Positions 56,286 to 64,000 of a stretch of DNA of 64,000 nt are shown here, piece after piece. Every line of letters begins with the position of its first letter. Positions within the stretch are counted from its first letter, which is position 1. The DNA is taken from contig NZ_AP022839.1 of NCBI RefSeq assembly GCF_011764505.1, forward strand, positions 3,289,501-3,353,500, in the 5' to 3' direction. The notes beneath the pieces were generated by a model. The model did not search any database. It was not told the origin of the DNA and worked only from the letters and a program-made list of their open reading frames with translations. Source of the DNA: Legionella antarctica (lineage in GTDB: Bacteria > Pseudomonadota > Gammaproteobacteria > Legionellales > Legionellaceae). The position numbers were made by a program, and so were the translations under genes.

Positions 56286-56958
56286 TATAGAGACATTGCC
56301 TTTTTTTTAAAAATTAATTAGGATTTAAACTCAACATCACAGGACTTGTTTCTTAAATAGTCCATTGTTCTAAAGGACACCTGGGATTGAAAAGAAATTT
56401 TATACAAGACAACATCAAACCTGAAACGGTAGATTAGATCCTTTTTTTATCATCTTTCTCATGCAATCGTAGCCCACAGCCATTAAGTTAAGGATTTTAC
56501 CTCAGCCCGAGCGGATCGAAATAAAATTGAACAAGAAATCCTTTAACTTAACGTGAGTTATGGATAAGGAACTCAGATTTTTACATTGCTCCGTTCGGCC
56601 TGAGGAGGGCTTTAGCCCGTCTCGAAGGCTAGGCACTGTACCAGAACCCTTCGAGACGTCGCTAAACCGACTCCTCAGGGCGAACGGTTCGAGATAGTAA
56701 CTGGGTTTAATAAGCTTCTTATCCATAACTGACATTAACCTAATGAATCGTAAACCATAAGCCACACTCAAAAATGAGCCAACGAACAAATCTAAATATT
56801 ATTCACAATGAATGGAGATTAGCATGAGTCGGCTTAATTTTGTAGTAGTCGCTGTATTCTGAAACAAGCAGGTACAGCGATTTATGAGACAATCAATATG
56901 AAGACAAGCGTCTTATTTGCTTTTAATTACTTGAAATCTATAACCAGAGCTATAAACT
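56286..56958. other. 673-base gap without a gene, holding nested palindromes
   Basis: The gap lies between petA and a putative effector gene on the same strand. A first hairpin joins TTAAGTTAAGGATTT near 56484 to AAATCCTTTAACTTAA near 56537 (one-base bulge); a larger palindromic element follows at 56556-56730. A 95-codon frame across it (56502-56789) reads through the palindrome and is rejected. The petA promoter is presumably near 56290-56400. Confidence 0.5.
56556..56730. repeat. MITE-like palindromic element
   Basis: Outer inverted repeats AGTTATGGATAAG (56556-56568) and CTTATCCATAACT (56718-56730) enclose inner ones: CCGTTCGGCCTGAGGAG pairs with CTCCTCAGGGCGAACGG (one mismatch), and CGTCTCGAAGG pairs with CCTTCGAGACG. 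It is about 175 bp with no coding capacity. The inner TTCGAGACG / CTCCTCAG..GAACGG motif resembles dispersed palindromic repeats common in Legionella and relatives. Confidence 0.65.
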
Positions 56959-59160
56959 TTACTGTGCTAAAACATTTGTCTGAGGAGTAGCGATTTCTTC
57001 ATCGCGCACCATCTTTTCAAATTCAGAAACGCTATGTGGCTCAGCCCAAAAATGCAAGATATTCCGTTTTTTTGCGCATACGGTACGAATATCAGCAATA
57101 CATTGGTTGATATCTATAGCCTCTGAATCTTTTAATTGTATGTCTTCTTTGATCGCAGTTAACAAATTGGCTTTCCATTGGCTGTTTCTTGTTGTTTGAC
57201 GCCCATTTTGTTGGATTGACATATTCTCTATAAGCTTATCTATAATTGCTATTAGCTTTTCAGAATCTTGAACAGGTTGTTCAGGAGCATCATTAACTGG
57301 CACTTGTGGCATTTCGTGAATAATAGGTTTAATGACTGGAGAGATATGTTCTTCCTGCTTTATGCCTTCGGTTACAGGTGGTATGCTGCTCGGGTGACCA
57401 GAAACATGTGGGGGTACAGTAGATATAGGATTGTCTTCTATGTTTAATAAAGAACACAATTGCCCAGCTGTTATTGTTGCCCATTCTCCAGCACTTAGAT
57501 AAACAACATTAAGTCGACTCACTATTAGTGTAAATAGATTTGCATTAACTTGTTGCCATTCATCTACTGTGTCAAATAAATCACGATTATTAATTAAATC
57601 ATGGATAATCTCTGCGTTTAAACCAGCTGTCTCTACAGCAACATCTTTATGTGGTACTTCTTTTTTTACTGTTTTTTCTTTTTTAACAGAGCTGTCTGGG
57701 GCGAACCTTAATACTTGCAACGGTGAAAAACAATAAATCAATGCTTCTTTGGCCTGATTCGTAGCTATTTTTGCACCTAAATGTTCCGCCATTTCTTGCG
57801 AATTTTTTGTAATCGACAAATCACCGGTCAACGAGTCATAACTATAATAAGCATCTTCTCTTTTAACCAGGGAAATAGTATGGCCATCCATTCTGATGGT
57901 AATTCCTTGCGCGTTTAGTGGAACAATCAGTCTCAAAATCTGGTCTACCAGGGGCAATCGTTTATCTTGCTGAACAATTCTCTGTAATTCATCTTCTGTT
58001 ACTGTAGTCCAATCAATTTCTTGAGTTGGCGCAAGTTGTTGAATAGTCTCGGTTAAATCACCATTATAAGTAAAAAAATTTAGATTTAGCTCCAGACCCT
58101 TATTCTCCAGAAAACCATTACGATTATCTATTATTTGTTTCAAGGCCTCATTATCAACAGGCACTATTAAAGTCTGAGACACAGGATCTGCAAAAGCATT
58201 TGAATAATATTTTTGATATGCAGCTGTTTCTAATACACCTTCACCATGCGCCAAGCCGGTAAAATCCTCCCTATAACGCTTCTGTGACTCATCATGAGCT
58301 TTTGCTATTTCAACTTCCATTGCTGTCTCATCTCGAGCATTTAAAATAGCGTTGATTACTGCAACACTGATTAACGTGCATGCATTAACTGTTTGAGCAT
58401 TGGCAAGATGTATCTGTCTCATAGTTGTGGTTCTGTGGTTAAATTCGGGAGGCTCTACAGGGACAGCAGAATGATTAGAACTCTCGTTAATTGTTAAATG
58501 TAGAGCGTGCTCTTTTTCAAGCGTGTGCTTTTCTTCAGGTTTTCTTTGTTCTTCAAAGTTCGATTGTTCTGCAAACTTGAGCCGTTGGCTTTCCTTTTCT
58601 TCCTTCTCAGTTATTATTTTTTTTATACAAGAAATAAACTCGTCAAATCCTTCACTCTGATTTGATAAGTCTTCGAACTCTCTAATCAGACCATTAAGTT
58701 GAGCTATTTCTTGATCTTCTTTGGAAAAAATAGTTAAAAGATTAGCAAAATCTGTTTCAAGAGAATATCCTAATTCTTTAAATGCTTGCCTTTCCAGGGC
58801 ATGAATCTCCTCGATATTGCCAGAGATAAAACCAAGATAGGTACGCCCTAGCTCTTTGTTTAACCAAAGTACGTCAAAATCGCTATTCCATACAGGTTTG
58901 TCGGAAGCACCTTTCATAAAAAGCATTGACAGAACCAGCAAATCTTGGCAAAAATCAACAAGCTTTACCGAGTCATTTATTTTTTGATCATACTTTTTAT
59001 ACATTTTATCAATAAGATTTAAAAGTGCTTCTGCTGGTATAGGAGACTTAGATATACGTTCTAGAACTTGAAAAATTTTAACTAAAAATATATTTGCTCT
59101 ACCCTGATCTGCTTCAATAACTTTAAGCGTTAGAGGCTTAAGAAGCTTTTGATACCACAT
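56959..59160 (-). CDS. putative Dot/Icm effector with cysteine-peptidase-like Cys-His-Asp site
   Basis: I know no named family for this 733-residue protein. The N-terminal 200 residues are helical, and residues 180-220 are charged coiled coil (EKEEKESQRL...). The central part has a papain-like pattern: Gln256-x4-Cys261 (NAQTVNACTLIS), His427 (DGHTISLV) and Asp442 (YYSYDSLTG), in the order and with the His-Asp spacing expected for such a fold. A Pro-rich linker follows (about 590-640), then a short helical C-terminus with a Glu-rich patch near the end (EFEKMVRDEEIATPQ), like secretion signals of Dot/Icm substrates. No signal peptide or membrane helix. The start is ATG 59160 after AGGTGAAAC. 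Low GC and an isolated position next to a repeat fit an acquired effector; inference only. Confidence 0.6.
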   Translation of the reverse strand: MWYQKLLKPLTLKVIEADQGRANIFLVKIFQVLERISKSPIPAEALLNLIDKMYKKYDQKINDSVKLVDFCQDLLVLSMLFMKGASDKPVWNSDFDVLWLNKELGRTYLGFISGNIEEIHALERQAFKELGYSLETDFANLLTIFSKEDQEIAQLNGLIREFEDLSNQSEGFDEFISCIKKIITEKEEKESQRLKFAEQSNFEEQRKPEEKHTLEKEHALHLTINESSNHSAVPVEPPEFNHRTTTMRQIHLANAQTVNACTLISVAVINAILNARDETAMEVEIAKAHDESQKRYREDFTGLAHGEGVLETAAYQKYYSNAFADPVSQTLIVPVDNEALKQIIDNRNGFLENKGLELNLNFFTYNGDLTETIQQLAPTQEIDWTTVTEDELQRIVQQDKRLPLVDQILRLIVPLNAQGITIRMDGHTISLVKREDAYYSYDSLTGDLSITKNSQEMAEHLGAKIATNQAKEALIYCFSPLQVLRFAPDSSVKKEKTVKKEVPHKDVAVETAGLNAEIIHDLINNRDLFDTVDEWQQVNANLFTLIVSRLNVVYLSAGEWATITAGQLCSLLNIEDNPISTVPPHVSGHPSSIPPVTEGIKQEEHISPVIKPIIHEMPQVPVNDAPEQPVQDSEKLIAIIDKLIENMSIQQNGRQTTRNSQWKANLLTAIKEDIQLKDSEAIDINQCIADIRTVCAKKRNILHFWAEPHSVSEFEKMVRDEEIATPQTNVLAQ

Positions 59161-59343
59161 GTTTCACCTGTATTAAAATATATTCAGGTGTATAGAGTAT
59201 CATTCTAGTCTTAAATAAATATTAAGAGGTTTTTTTTAGTTTATCACGATATCCCCAAGGACAAACACTTGAAAACAGATTTATAAAGAGTTAAATAGGC
59301 TTTAGCTTCGAATAAATGAACACCACTTAAGCATTTTAAATAA

Positions 59344-59368
59344 AAAAACCTCGCATAGCGAGGTTTTT
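59344..59368 (-). terminator. intrinsic terminator of rplM-rpsI
   Basis: AAAAACCTCGC (59344-59354), loop ATA, GCGAGGTTTTT (59358-59368): a perfect 11-bp stem ending in a T-run when read on the minus strand, 17 bases after the rpsI stop. Confidence 0.9.
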
Positions 59369-59384
59369 GATAATCGATATATCA

Positions 59385-59816
59385 TTAACGTTTTGAGTAT
59401 TGTGTTGCTCGACGAGCTTTGTGCAGCCCCACTTTCTTTCTTTCTACACGACGTGAATCACGAGTCAACAGACCACGAGCACGAAGTTTTCGACGAAATG
59501 AATCAGGATTAGGTTCTGCATCTTCTGCCAAACCTTTTTCATCGTAGGCAACTAACGCTCTGGCAATTCCTAAACGAACTGCCCCAGCTTGACCAGAAAC
59601 CCCACCGCCAACTACAGTGATGAAAATATCAAATTTATTAGTCAGCTCTACAGTTTCCAGAGGTTGCATAACAACCATACAGGAAGTTTCACGACAGAAA
59701 TACTCTTGCAAAGTGCGATTGTTAACTTTGATCTCACCTTTGCCAGGACGTAAAAAAACGCGAGCTGTTGAACTTTTTCTACGACCAGTGCCGTAGTATT
59801 GCTTCATTTCAGCCAT
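59385..59816 (-). CDS. rpsI: 30S ribosomal protein S9
   Basis: S9 binds the head of the 30S subunit and its C-terminal tail reaches the P-site t[22 protein letters not shown] at the start, [21 protein letters not shown] in the middle and the basic end [16 protein letters not shown] are all classic. The start at 59816 (MAEMKQYYG) or the in-frame ATG nine bases later are both possible. It follows rplM by 5 bases. Confidence 0.97.
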   Translation of the reverse strand: MAEMKQYYGTGRRKSSTARVFLRPGKGEIKVNNRTLQEYFCRETSCMVVMQPLETVELTNKFDIFITVVGGGVSGQAGAVRLGIARALVAYDEKGLAEDAEPNPDSFRRKLRARGLLTRDSRRVERKKVGLHKARRATQYSKR

Positions 59817-59821
59817 AGTAC

Positions 59822-60256
59822 TTATTCCTCAATCTCTAGTTGCTTGGGTTGCTGTGCAGTATGCGGATGTTCGCTACCCACATATACTTTTAACTTGCGA
59901 TACATCTCTCGACCCAATGGATTTTTTGGCAGCATGCCTTTCACAGCAAGTTCGATAATTTTTACAGGATTTCTACCTTGTAATTTTTCGAACGTAACTG
60001 ATTTGATACCACCAGGAAAACCAGTGTGATGATGATACATCTTGTTATTAAATTTACGGCCAGTCACAGTGACTTTTTCCGCATTAGTAACAATGATGTA
60101 ATCCCCTGTATCAACATGGGGAGTATACTCAGCTTTATGTTTGCCACGTAAACGACGGGCAATCTCAGTTGCTAAGCGACCCAAAACCTTATCGCTGGCA
60201 TCGACCACTAACCAGTCACGTTTGACTTCATGGCCTTTGGCACTAAATGTCTTCAT
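59822..60256 (-). CDS. rplM: 50S ribosomal protein L13
   Basis: L13 is an early-assembly protein of the large subunit. [20 protein letters not shown], the [19 protein letters not shown] stretch and the [20 protein letters not shown] stretch are diagnostic. It has 144 residues (142 in E. coli). It begins the rplM-rpsI operon; the promoter should lie in 60257-60390. Confidence 0.97.
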   Translation of the reverse strand: MKTFSAKGHEVKRDWLVVDASDKVLGRLATEIARRLRGKHKAEYTPHVDTGDYIIVTNAEKVTVTGRKFNNKMYHHHTGFPGGIKSVTFEKLQGRNPVKIIELAVKGMLPKNPLGREMYRKLKVYVGSEHPHTAQQPKQLEIEE

Positions 60257-60391
60257 TAAATAAACTCCGAACCGCCTAAATTGGTAATCTTTCTATCATG
60301 GACGGGCGATTTTAACCAAAACAGAAACATCCTACAAGTAAAAAGGATAAAAATTTGTGAACAATTAATTAAATCCATGTAAAAACATCAA

Positions 60392-60413
60392 ATTCCACCT
60401 GTGGAAGTGGAAT
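60392..60413. terminator. hairpin downstream of ferredoxin gene
   Basis: ATTCCAC (60392-60398) pairs with GTGGAAT (60407-60413). On the minus strand it is followed by TTGATGTTTTT; on the plus strand by GTCCTCTTTTTTT. It could end transcription of pheST-ihfA-ferredoxin, in the gap before rplM. Confidence 0.5.
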
Positions 60414-60469
60414 GTCCTCTTTTTTTATAATCAATCAATATACTTAAATAGACCTTTAACGTAATATTA

Positions 60470-60784
60470 TTATCCATCAATTAAAAGTTGTTCTACCGTT
60501 TCTCCTGCAATCAAATGACTTTCAATAATTTGATCAATATCAGTAAAAGTCGAATAAGTATACCACACCCCATCAGGATAAATTACCAGACATGGACCCG
60601 ATGCACAACGGCCCAGGCAACCCGTTTTACTTACACGAATCTTGCCAGGACCATGCATGCCCAACTCCAGCAGTCTGGTCTTCATATAATCAAAAAAAGG
60701 TTCACCGCCAGATTTCGCGCAGCATTGCTTCCCTGCGGCCTTCTGATTAGTGCATAGAAGTACGTGCTTGATATAATAAGTCAA
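60470..60784 (-). CDS. 2Fe-2S thioredoxin-like ferredoxin
   Basis: The 104-residue protein belongs to the thioredoxin-like 2Fe-2S ferredoxin family. The cluster ligands are in HVLLCTNQ (Cys11), KQCCAKSGG (Cys21 or 22), SKTGCLGRCASGPCLVIYPDG (Cys56 and Cys60). The redox partner is unknown. It lies 4 bases after ihfA on the same strand, so it is probably in the pheST-ihfA transcript. Confidence 0.93.
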   Translation of the reverse strand: MTYYIKHVLLCTNQKAAGKQCCAKSGGEPFFDYMKTRLLELGMHGPGKIRVSKTGCLGRCASGPCLVIYPDGVWYTYSTFTDIDQIIESHLIAGETVEQLLIDG

Positions 60785-60788
60785 TCAG

Positions 60789-61082
60789 CTATTTTCCTAT
60801 TGCTTCAATTTTTGTTTTTAATTTTAAACCAGGCTTAAACGTGACCACTCTTCGTGCCACTACTGGGATTTCCTCACCTGTTTTAGGATTTCTCCCGGGT
60901 CTTTGTGGTTTATCTCTTAAGGTGAAATTACCAAAACCTGATAATTTAACATGCTGCCCATGCTCCAGCGCATAGCGCAGCTCTTCAAAAAAATTTTCTA
61001 CCATTTCCTTTGAGACAGGTTTGGATAGGTTCAACTCGTCACACAAGGTTTCTGCCATAATAGCTTTGCTTAATGCACTCAC
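60789..61082 (-). CDS. ihfA: integration host factor subunit alpha
   Basis: IHF-alpha bends DNA with IHF-beta; in Legionella it also takes part in life-cycle regulation. The 97-residue protein shows the DNA-wrapping arm [22 protein letters not shown] and the C-terminal [14 protein letters not shown]. The start codon is GTG (61082), with GAGGG upstream, inside the end of pheT. The pheS-pheT-ihfA order is conserved. Confidence 0.97.
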   Translation of the reverse strand: MSALSKAIMAETLCDELNLSKPVSKEMVENFFEELRYALEHGQHVKLSGFGNFTLRDKPQRPGRNPKTGEEIPVVARRVVTFKPGLKLKTKIEAIGK

Positions 61083-61084
61083 GA

Positions 61085-63466
61085 TTATTCCCTCAATATG
61101 ATTGAAAATTCATTTTGCAATGTCTTGATTATAGCACCAATTAATAAATTGATCTCGGCATCAACTAATGTTCGACTCTCATCTTGCAACGTCATCGCTA
61201 TTGCTAAACTTTTTTTACCCTCAGGAATCCCTTTTCCTACATAAACATCGAATACATCAAAGGATTTTAACCAGTCATCCTTTATACAAGCTCTAACCAC
61301 ATCCTCAATTTGCATGGCATTGATCTGAGCATCCACTAAGAAAGAGAGATCTCTTCTGATTTGGGGATATTTTGAAATTGTTTTATATCGCGGTGAGTCA
61401 AGCGTCACTAATTGCGCCAAATTTATTTCAAATAATATGACATCTTGATGCAAATCCAGCGCATCAGTTAATTTCGGGTGGAGAACGCCTATCCACCCTG
61501 CATGCTGACCGTTGATCAGTATTTGCGCTGATTGCCCCGGATGCAAGGCATCATGTGTTGCGGGAACAAACGCAACTTCATCTAGTTTCAACATTGAAAA
61601 CAAAGACTGTAAATCACCTTTGAGATCAAAAAAATCAAAATAGCGCGTGGTTTCAGACCAATTTACCCCACCCTGTTCTCCCATTAGCAAACCAGCGATA
61701 CAGGCCCGCTCATTTAATTGGCCTTGCTCCACATCAAACACCACACCTAGTTCAAAGAACTTAATTGCATTTTGTTGACGATGAATATTATAAATCATGG
61801 ACGCAATCAGGCCCGGCCACATACCAACCCGCATTTGTGATAATTCGGAGGAAATAGGATTTAGTAACTGCATCACGTCACTCTGAGGATAAATGGCATC
61901 TTGAAGCTCGGGATCAACAAAACTGTAACTTATTGTTTCATTATATCCTCGGCTTCTAAACCAGACTGCCAGTTGCTGGGAAATTCGCTCATTTGCGCTG
62001 GCCTTTCCTGCCTGAACTGGTGCATTCATGGGCTGTGCCTTTAAGTTGTCATAGCCATACAAACGAATGATTTCTTCTACCAAATCCACATCGTATTGAA
62101 TATCAAATCGATGGGAAGGAACTTCTACAGTAAGAATACCTTTCTTGTCCTGGATAATTGTAATACCTAAACCTTCCAATAAATTTCTCATTTCCTCTAG
62201 AGAAATATCAAGGCCGGTCAACTGCTTCACTTTACCGGTATCAAAAGAAATTACAGCTTTTTCCGGTACATATGCGCTATTACTGGACTCAATAACTGGG
62301 CCAGCCTGGCCTCCAACAATAGATAAAATCAAAAACGTTGCTCGCTCCAGAGCTGTTAGTTGCAGATAAGGATCAACACCACGCTCAAAACGTTGTGATG
62401 AATCACTAAACAAACCATATTTTCTAGCAACTCCTGCAATAATCACTGGATTAAAATAAGCACTTTCTAATAATACATCTTGAGTATGGGCCTGGACTCC
62501 GCTGTTCGCGCCACCCATAATACCGGCCATAGCCAGGGGTTTTTCTTTGTCAGCAATCACCAATACTTTATCACTTAAGGTCACTATCTGACCATCTAAA
62601 AGCTCCAAATGTTCTGACTCATTGCTAAAGCGGACATTTACCTCCCCTTGTAGTTTGGCCAAATCAAAAGCATGCATAGGCTGACCTAGTTCAAGCATCA
62701 CAAAATTCATCACATCAACAACAGGATGAAGGGTTCTGATTCCACCCCGGCGCAATCGTTCAGACATCCACAAAGGAGTCGTTGCAGCAGGGTTTATATT
62801 ACGAATAAGACGCCCGCAATAGCGAGGACATGCCTGGGCATTTTTTAAATTAATGGATACTACATCATCAATTGCAGGTGCAATAGTACTAATGGACGGT
62901 TCCAATAGAGGAAGTTTATTTAATACGGCTACTTCACGAGCGATACCCAAAACACTGAAACAATCTGCTCGATTGGGTGTTAAATCAATATCCAATATAT
63001 GATCATCAAGAGTTAAATAATCACGTAAATTTACACCTACCGGGGCATCTTCTTCTAATTCCATAATACCTTCGGATTGCTCCGCCAGTCCCAGCTCACT
63101 AGCGGAGCAGAGCATGCCTTGCGACAACTCACCCCGAAGTTTAGACTCTTTAATTTTGAGACCACCTGGTAATTGGGCTCCAATCATTGCCAAGGCAACT
63201 TTTATTCCTGATCTCACATTCGAAGCACCGCAAACAATTTTCAACGTTTGATCGATGCCGGCCTTAACCTCACATAAGGTTAATTTATCAGCATCTGGGT
63301 GAGGTTTTGTGCTCAGTACTTCCCCTACAACCACATGAGTAAATTCCCCGGCCACAGGGCTTACTGCATCTACTTCCAAACCAGCCATAGTCAATTGTGC
63401 GGCTAACTCTTGTTCAGTTAATGAGAAGTTAACCCATTCACGTAACCATAACTTACTTAATTTCAT
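61085..63466 (-). CDS. pheT: phenylalanyl-tRNA synthetase beta subunit
   Basis: The 793-residue subunit has the standard modules: an EMAP-like tRNA-binding domain near the N-terminus ([23 protein letters not shown]), the B3/B4 editing domain, B5, the catalytic-like core ([25 protein letters not shown]) and the C-terminal anticodon-binding ferredoxin-like domain ([15 protein letters not shown]). It works with PheS as an alpha2-beta2 enzyme. The start at 63466 is typical ([16 protein letters not shown]). Confidence 0.97.
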   Translation of the reverse strand: MKLSKLWLREWVNFSLTEQELAAQLTMAGLEVDAVSPVAGEFTHVVVGEVLSTKPHPDADKLTLCEVKAGIDQTLKIVCGASNVRSGIKVALAMIGAQLPGGLKIKESKLRGELSQGMLCSASELGLAEQSEGIMELEEDAPVGVNLRDYLTLDDHILDIDLTPNRADCFSVLGIAREVAVLNKLPLLEPSISTIAPAIDDVVSINLKNAQACPRYCGRLIRNINPAATTPLWMSERLRRGGIRTLHPVVDVMNFVMLELGQPMHAFDLAKLQGEVNVRFSNESEHLELLDGQIVTLSDKVLVIADKEKPLAMAGIMGGANSGVQAHTQDVLLESAYFNPVIIAGVARKYGLFSDSSQRFERGVDPYLQLTALERATFLILSIVGGQAGPVIESSNSAYVPEKAVISFDTGKVKQLTGLDISLEEMRNLLEGLGITIIQDKKGILTVEVPSHRFDIQYDVDLVEEIIRLYGYDNLKAQPMNAPVQAGKASANERISQQLAVWFRSRGYNETISYSFVDPELQDAIYPQSDVMQLLNPISSELSQMRVGMWPGLIASMIYNIHRQQNAIKFFELGVVFDVEQGQLNERACIAGLLMGEQGGVNWSETTRYFDFFDLKGDLQSLFSMLKLDEVAFVPATHDALHPGQSAQILINGQHAGWIGVLHPKLTDALDLHQDVILFEINLAQLVTLDSPRYKTISKYPQIRRDLSFLVDAQINAMQIEDVVRACIKDDWLKSFDVFDVYVGKGIPEGKKSLAIAMTLQDESRTLVDAEINLLIGAIIKTLQNEFSIILRE

Positions 63467-63513
63467 CTATCATCCCCATCACTTATGCAACCACTTGTCT
63501 TGCGACGAGTAAA

Positions 63514-64000
<487 letters not shown>

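Noticed and set aside
56502-56789. 95-codon minus-strand frame upstream of petA
   Set aside because: It is read across the nested palindrome and encodes a repetitive product without family signs.

Overview
The window comes from a Legionella chromosome. It carries the complete dotDCB cluster and the divergent icmV-dotA / icmWX cluster of the Dot/Icm type IVB secretion system. Around these are ordinary gammaproteobacterial housekeeping operons (ftsYEX-rpoH, mutL-miaA, petABC-sspAB, rplM-rpsI, pheST-ihfA) and AT-rich accessory genes that look like secreted effectors. The species cannot be fixed from sequence alone; DotA, at about 1002 residues, is shorter than the 1048-residue L. pneumophila protein, so a non-pneumophila species is plausible.

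Layout. 1-7842: end of an alpha/beta hydrolase gene, rpoH, ftsX, ftsE and ftsY on the minus strand, then two coupled M16 peptidase-like genes and rsmD on the plus strand. 7956-10471: dotD, dotC, dotB. 10606-16156: a five-gene plus-strand metabolic cluster of unknown product (ATP-grasp ligase, DRE-TIM aldolase-like lyase, alpha/beta hydrolase, an isopropylmalate-dehydrogenase-like/RraA-like fusion, and an amidohydrolase-like protein). 16153-22385: dienelactone hydrolase, dotA and icmV (minus), icmW and icmX (plus). 22462-27375: a GT-C type membrane glycosyltransferase and an unusual P1B-type ATPase.

27353-42297 is an insertion-sequence hot spot. Four 1463-bp copies of one IS3-family element, each with a 3-bp target duplication, each interrupt a different gene: maf, a lipid (diacylglycerol-type) kinase gene, the metallophosphoesterase gene overlapping it, and a very large gene. 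Removing each element plus one target duplication restores a continuous frame in all four (210, 287, 263 and 1818 codons). The reconstructed 1818-residue protein joins an N-terminal Cys-His-Asp cysteine-peptidase-like site to a C-terminal ABC1/UbiB-like atypical kinase domain. It is the best candidate here for something undescribed. The insertion falls between the kinase's nucleotide-binding part and its catalytic loop.

42429-64000: an IS630-like remnant, a heptosyltransferase, a zinc-ribbon gene, miaA-mutL-amidase-tsaE-nnr, then sspB-sspA separated from petABC by a full IS66-family element (80-bp terminal repeats, 8-bp duplication). Next come a palindromic repeat region, a second putative effector with a Cys-His-Asp triad (56959-59160), and rpsI-rplM, a 2Fe-2S ferredoxin gene, ihfA, pheT and the 3' part of pheS, which runs off the window. 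No rRNA, tRNA or CRISPR array was recognised.
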